Position numbers and translations under genes: made by a program. DNA of 64,000 bases from Nocardia iowensis (lineage in GTDB: Bacteria; Actinomycetota; Actinomycetes; Mycobacteriales; Mycobacteriaceae): assembly GCF_019222765.1 (NCBI RefSeq), contig NZ_CP078145.1, positions 6,200,001-6,264,000 on the forward strand, read 5' to 3'. Shown here one piece after another: positions 60,215 to 64,000 of this stretch (position 1 is its first letter; every line of letters starts with the position of its first letter). Under the pieces are notes generated by a model. The model made no database searches. It was not told the DNA's origin and worked only from the letters and a program-made list of their open reading frames with translations.

Positions 60215-60946
60215 TCAATTCGAAACGGCCGCGAACAGCATGTAGGCGGTGCCGAGGTCCATCACGACGTGGGGGACTATCGCCGACCGTTGCTTCGGAC
60301 CGGTCAGCGCCGCGACACACCCACCGGAGCGCAACAGAATGCCCAGGTGGCCCGGCGTGTTCGAGGGTAAACGGCGGGTGGCCGAGGTGACCAGCAACGC
60401 GTCGGCGACGAACAGCGCGGCAAGGGCAACCGCGGGAACGGTGGCGGGTCCGCCGGTATGTCCGTTCGCCGCGTGCCCGGACATCGCGTAAAGCATGGCA
60501 GCGGCAGTAACCGTGTGATAGCCGAGGATCACGAGGCGGTCCACCGGCATCGCGCGAGGCGCGCTGCGCGACTCCAGGATTCGGCTCACCAGCAAGGCCG
60601 CGAAGACCACCGTCATTGCGGTGAGCACACCGCGCACCGCGGACGGGCTGGCGGCTGCCGGAAACATCAGCATCGCGAGCATGACCAGGCACATGATCAG
60701 GTGGGCGGCATCGGATTCACGATAACTCGCGGCCGGTTCCGAGTGCACCGACGAAACCGGACCCCGCCTCGAATCACCTTGCGGCCACTCATGTTCCGCA
60801 GCCGAAACCACCGGATCCCGCGCAGGGACGAGCCGAGCAGGCGCGGCCAATCGCCCGAGCACGATCGCCGCCGCGACCAGAAACGCCGCGACCACCGACC
60901 ACCGCAACGCGGCGTACTCCTGCACGAACTGCGCCACACCCATCAC
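60215..60946 (-). CDS. DUF5134 membrane protein
   Basis: The 243-residue protein has about seven hydrophobic segments ('SVVAAFLVAAAIVLGRLA', 'AAHLIMCLVMLAMLMFPAA', 'VLTAMTVVFAALLVSRI', 'VILGYHTVTAAAMLYAMSG', 'TVPAVALAALFVADALLV', 'VMDLGTAYMLFAAVS') with His residues in 'DAAHLIMC' and 'GYHTV', matching DUF5134. Function is unknown. It stands between sigK and a divergent-looking regulator region and may belong to neither. Confidence 0.72.
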   Translation of the reverse strand: MMGVAQFVQEYAALRWSVVAAFLVAAAIVLGRLAAPARLVPARDPVVSAAEHEWPQGDSRRGPVSSVHSEPAASYRESDAAHLIMCLVMLAMLMFPAAASPSAVRGVLTAMTVVFAALLVSRILESRSAPRAMPVDRLVILGYHTVTAAAMLYAMSGHAANGHTGGPATVPAVALAALFVADALLVTSATRRLPSNTPGHLGILLRSGGCVAALTGPKQRSAIVPHVVMDLGTAYMLFAAVSN

Positions 60947-61029
60947 CTCTCGTCGCGGCGATCGTGGTCCTGCTCATACAATGCTCGCACCGAATGCGGG
61001 TTAGGGTGCCCTTTTCACCGCAGGGTGTA

Positions 61030-62067
61030 TCAGCGCGGGACGGACTGCCGATAACGGTCGACGGCCGAGCGGGCGAATCGGCCCGGCGACACGCCGCGCC
61101 ACTGCTTGAACGCGTTCGAAAAGCTCGGTGCGCCCGAATATCCCATCCGGTAAGCGACGTCTTCGACGGTGAGCCCGGTGGCGAGCAGTTCCTCGGCGAG
61201 GGTGCCGAAGGTTTCGGCGCAGAGCTGGCGGTAGGACGTGCCCTCTTCGGCCAACCGGCGGCGCATGGTGCGCAGGCTCATGTGCAGACCGGCCGCGACA
61301 TCCTCCTGGCTGAGTCTGCTGTTCATCCGGTGCATCAGCATTTCCCGCACCGTGCCCGCCACGCCCTGCCGCAGGCCGCGCCGCTGCAACAGGTCGTCGC
61401 ATTGCTCCTCGAACAGCTGGGCGGTGAGCGGACTGGCCTGCGGCATCGGCTCATCGATGCCGGTGGCGTCGAACACCGCGAGTTGCAATTCGGCGGACTC
61501 GCTACTGGGAATCTCGAAGCTGTCGAACAGCGGCGCCAACCTCGGACGCAGTCCGCCCGCGATCTCGACTCGCAGCACCGGCGGCGGCACGCCGAACACC
61601 ATGAACCAGTTGGTCAGCAACGCCGAGACGTCGCGTTCGGCGAGGAACGCGCGCAGGTCGCCGGGCAGATCGCGGTCGTCGCCGTAGAGCAGGATCTCGT
61701 CACCGCGGTAGATGTGCCAGGCGCGGGCGAACGATGTCATCAGACTGAAGTAGCGCATGGCGACCTCGATGGCCTGCCGCATCGTGGGGCTGCTGAGCAC
61801 GGCGAGGGCGAGCACGCCGTGGGTCGTGAGGTGCGTGCGCGTGCCCGCTTCGACGCCGAGGCCCGGCGGGTCGTCCAGCAAGGTGACGATATTGCGGACG
61901 ATCTGGAGTTCCTGCGCCGCGGTGATCTCCGCGCCGGGCGTTTTGAGCAAACGAGGATCGACATCCGTGCCGTGTAGGCACTGGTTCTGGGTGAGACCGT
62001 GATCGTCTCCGAGCTCGACGAGGATCGCCGCGTTTGTCACCGACCGCCGCCACTCCCATGAGGCCAC
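61030..62067 (-). CDS. AraC-family regulator with arabinose-binding-like N-terminal domain
   Basis: The 345-residue protein has an N-terminal ligand domain of the OruR/ArgR-like AraC group ('RYFSLMTSFARAWHIYRGDEILL', split; 'LTNWFMVFGVPPPVLRVE') and a C-terminal AraC helix-turn-helix ('LSQEDVAAGLHMSLRTMRRRLAEEGTSYRQL', 'TVEDVAYRMGYSGAPSFSNAFKQWRGVSPGRF', each split). The GTG at 62067 gives the usual family length. It is divergent from an SDR gene, which it may control with the acyl-CoA ligase beyond. Confidence 0.88.
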   Translation of the reverse strand: MASWEWRRSVTNAAILVELGDDHGLTQNQCLHGTDVDPRLLKTPGAEITAAQELQIVRNIVTLLDDPPGLGVEAGTRTHLTTHGVLALAVLSSPTMRQAIEVAMRYFSLMTSFARAWHIYRGDEILLYGDDRDLPGDLRAFLAERDVSALLTNWFMVFGVPPPVLRVEIAGGLRPRLAPLFDSFEIPSSESAELQLAVFDATGIDEPMPQASPLTAQLFEEQCDDLLQRRGLRQGVAGTVREMLMHRMNSRLSQEDVAAGLHMSLRTMRRRLAEEGTSYRQLCAETFGTLAEELLATGLTVEDVAYRMGYSGAPSFSNAFKQWRGVSPGRFARSAVDRYRQSVPR

Positions 62068-62348
62068 CCGTCCATCGTTGCCTGCGCTGGCCGATATGCG
62101 CAAGGTTTTTGGCCGGAGATCGTATGTACCGCTCTCCCAATGCGGTTCAACCGGGGAAGCAAACCGTCCGATCGGTTCCGTCTGGCCGATCGCGCACGCT
62201 TGTTGACCGAATTCGCGATGGACAGCAAACCCTGGCGAGCGATCGCATTCGCCATGGCCGGATTGCGCAAAGTGCTGACCCGATATCGCATGGAGAGCGC
62301 TCCAGCGACCATCTAGCGTTGAGTAGACACGAAGGCAGGCGAAAACAT

Positions 62349-63080
62349 ATGTCTCGGAAGACACTCGCTGGCAAACGGATCGCGATCACCGGGGGCGCGC
62401 ACGGCATCGGGCGCGAGACCGCATTGGCTTTCCTGGCCGAGGGGGCCGAGGTGGTGATCGGCGATGTGGACGCGGGCTCGGTGCGCGCCGTCGCCGAACA
62501 ACTCGGCAGAATCCACGGCGGCACGGTGGTCGGCGTGCCACTCGACATCACCGACAGTGCCCGGTTCGCGAGCTTCCTTACCTATACCGAACGCAAGCTC
62601 GGCGGGCTGGACGTCGTGGTGAACGCCGCCGACACCATGCCGTCCGGACCGTTCCTCGCCGAGACCGAGGCCGAGTCGGACCGTCAGCTCGATATCAACC
62701 TGCGTGCGGTGATCATCGGAACCCGCTTGGCCGCAGAACGATTCGTCAGCCAGGGGCACGGCCAGATCGTGAACATCGGCACGGTGGCCGGGGTGACCGG
62801 CGCGCTGGGGGTTGCCGTGTATTGCGCGACCAAGCACGGCGTGGTCGGCCTCGGTGCGGCGCTCGATCAGGAACTTTCCGAGTTGGGTGTCGTCGTCAGC
62901 ACCGTCGCCGCCGGCTCGGTCGCGGATCCGGAGGCGGTCGCCGACTCCGTGGTCGAGAGTGTGCTGCACCAGCGCGGCGGCTTGATCAGCGTGCCCGCGA
63001 ACCACGGGCTGCGGGCGGCACTGCGGCCGCCGAGTGGGCTGCTGCGCCGCATGTTCCCGCGCGACGGACAGGGCCGCTGA
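62349..63080 (+). CDS. SDR-family oxidoreductase
   Basis: The 243-residue protein has 'AITGGAHGIGRETA' (TGxxxGxG), 'VVVNAADTMPSGPF' in place of the usual NNAG, 'IVNIGTVAGVTG' and the Tyr-x3-Lys pair in 'VYCATKHGVVGLG'. Such enzymes near acyl-CoA ligases often oxidise lipid or steroid alcohols. The ATG at 62349 lacks a clear Shine-Dalgarno; the gene is preceded by a 281-nt divergent region. It converges on the acyl-CoA ligase gene with 6 nt between. Confidence 0.88.
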   Translation: MSRKTLAGKRIAITGGAHGIGRETALAFLAEGAEVVIGDVDAGSVRAVAEQLGRIHGGTVVGVPLDITDSARFASFLTYTERKLGGLDVVVNAADTMPSGPFLAETEAESDRQLDINLRAVIIGTRLAAERFVSQGHGQIVNIGTVAGVTGALGVAVYCATKHGVVGLGAALDQELSELGVVVSTVAAGSVADPEAVADSVVESVLHQRGGLISVPANHGLRAALRPPSGLLRRMFPRDGQGR

Positions 63081-63086
63081 GGCCGA

Positions 63087-64000
63087 TCAGAGCTCGCGCA
63101 GTACGCGTTTGAGCACCTTGCCGGTCGGATTGCGCGGCAGTTCATCGACGAACAGCACGTCGCGTGGCACCTTGAAGCGGGCCAGATGCGTCTTGACATG
63201 CTCGCGCACCTCCTCCTCGGTGAGCGAATGTCCTTCGCGCACAACGAGTACCGCGCGCAACCGCTGCCCGTATCGGTCGTCGTCCACGCCGAAAGCGCTC
63301 ACCTCCGCGACGGCAGGGTGCGCGGAGAGCAGTTCCTCGACCTCGCCCGGGAAGACGTTCTCACCGCCGGAGACGATCATGTCGTCGTCCCGGCCGTCGA
63401 TGAAAAGCCTTCCCGCGCTGTCGAAATGGCCGACATCGCCGCTGGACATCAGCTCACCGATGCGATCCTTGTCGCCGCCGCCGGTGTACCCCTCGAACTG
63501 GTAGCTGTTGCCGACGAAGATGCGGCCGGTCTGCCCCGGCGGCAGCTCGTCGCCGTGCTCGTCGAGGATCTTCACGGTGGCGCTCGGCACCGGGCGGCCC
63601 ACGCACCCAGGCTCCACCGCCAGGTCGGCGGGGGTGGCTATGGTCGCGTAGGCCACCTCGGTGGAGCCGTACAAGTTGTAGACCACCGGGCCGAAGGCCT
63701 CGGTCACCCTGGTACACAGGTCGGCGCCCAGCTGCGAACCGGCGACGAAGATGATCCGCAACGCGGAGAAGTCATGTCCCGCCCGAGCTTCCGGGCCCAG
63801 GTCGACCAGCCGCTGCAACATCACCGGCACCGCGATCATGGCGGTGGCGCGATGGCGGTGCAGGCTGTCCAGCACCGCCTGCGGGTCGAACCGGCGGCGG
63901 ATCACCAGCGTCGAGCCGAAGCCGAGCGAGAGGATCGCGTGCGCGAAGCCGAGCGTATGGAACAGCGGCGCCGGGCATTCGGTGATCTCGCGGGCCCGGA
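63087..64000 (-). CDS. Acyl-CoA synthetase (AMP-binding), 3' part
   Basis: The gene runs off the right edge; the visible part is the C-terminal about 300 residues. Adenylate-forming motifs are clear: 'VYNLYGSTEVAYATIA' (A5-type), 'GRIFVGNSYQFEGYTGGG', 'LFIDGRDDDMIVSGGENVFPGEVE' (split; hinge and A8) and 'ELPRNPTGKVLKRVLREL' with the catalytic Lys. It activates a carboxylic acid, probably a fatty or aromatic acid, to its CoA ester via an AMP intermediate. The N-terminal P-loop lies outside the window. Confidence 0.93.
   Translation of the reverse strand, partial: RAREITECPAPLFHTLGFAHAILSLGFGSTLVIRRRFDPQAVLDSLHRHRATAMIAVPVMLQRLVDLGPEARAGHDFSALRIIFVAGSQLGADLCTRVTEAFGPVVYNLYGSTEVAYATIATPADLAVEPGCVGRPVPSATVKILDEHGDELPPGQTGRIFVGNSYQFEGYTGGGDKDRIGELMSSGDVGHFDSAGRLFIDGRDDDMIVSGGENVFPGEVEELLSAHPAVAEVSAFGVDDDRYGQRLRAVLVVREGHSLTEEEVREHVKTHLARFKVPRDVLFVDELPRNPTGKVLKRVLREL

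Overview
The window is high-GC DNA from an actinomycete of the order Mycobacteriales, most likely Nocardia or a close relative. The evidence is gene order. From the left edge to sigA (1-10076) the genes follow the Mycobacterium tuberculosis segment around Rv2692-Rv2703: TrkA-type regulator, DUF3159, OB-fold protein, alpha/beta hydrolase, DUF3710, dut, DUF3093, DUF4193, cei, suhB, ppgK, sigA. One sigma factor is inserted after the TrkA gene. Further landmarks of that backbone reappear in order: YihY/DUF3039/DUF3099 (27.5-29.4 kb), sigB (33.6 kb), ideR (40.9 kb), DUF4192 (43.6 kb), PAC2 (46.2 kb) and a PhzF-like gene (57.5 kb). Between them lie blocks that look like accessory insertions.

Layout. 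1-10 kb: conserved housekeeping genes (nucleotide hygiene, polyphosphate glucokinase, inositol monophosphatase, envelope protein Cei, primary sigma factor). 10-14 kb: ethanolamine permease and both subunits of ethanolamine ammonia-lyase in an overlapping operon. 14-19 kb: rhomboid-like protein, KhtTU-type K+/H+ antiporter, NarL-type two-component system, DUF952 and a small zinc-ribbon protein. 19-27 kb: TetR regulator divergent from a SNF2 helicase/SWIM-protein pair, methyltransferase divergent from an AraC regulator, SDR divergent from a TetR regulator, and an SF2 helicase. 27-36 kb: YihY, DUF3039, DUF3099, MFS transporter, VOC protein, methyltransferase, sigB, and a TIM-barrel protein divergent from a TetR regulator. 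36-43 kb: Pat-like acetyltransferase overlapping the deacetylase gene acuC, then ideR-galE. 43-50 kb: DUF4192, a lipoprotein, PAC2 and a DUF3516 helicase. 50-52 kb: polyamine synthesis (ornithine decarboxylase-like enzyme plus a SpeD-SpeE fusion). 52-58 kb: TetR-controlled SDR/tautomerase pair, a toxin-antitoxin-like pair, GGCT-like protein, oxyR divergent from ahpC-ahpD, PhzF-like protein. 58-64 kb: sigK-rskA, DUF5134 membrane protein, AraC regulator divergent from an SDR, and a truncated acyl-CoA ligase.

Genes that act together: oxyR/ahpC/ahpD for peroxide defence; sigB behind an ECF-type promoter; khtT/khtU for cation efflux; the acetyltransferase and AcuC as a writer and eraser of lysine acetylation; ODC and SpeD-SpeE as a two-gene route from ornithine towards spermidine.

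Non-coding signals. Eleven genes have a TANNNT hexamer 6-8 nt before the start codon and no Shine-Dalgarno, which fits leaderless transcripts. Two repeat families stand out. One is a 56-60 bp palindrome-ended element in three copies (two near 29.4 kb, one at 55.1 kb). The other is a 94-bp tandem array with a hairpin in each unit (42.6-43.0 kb), which fades into degenerate copies up to about 43.5 kb. No tRNA, rRNA, CRISPR array, transposase or phage gene was recognised.
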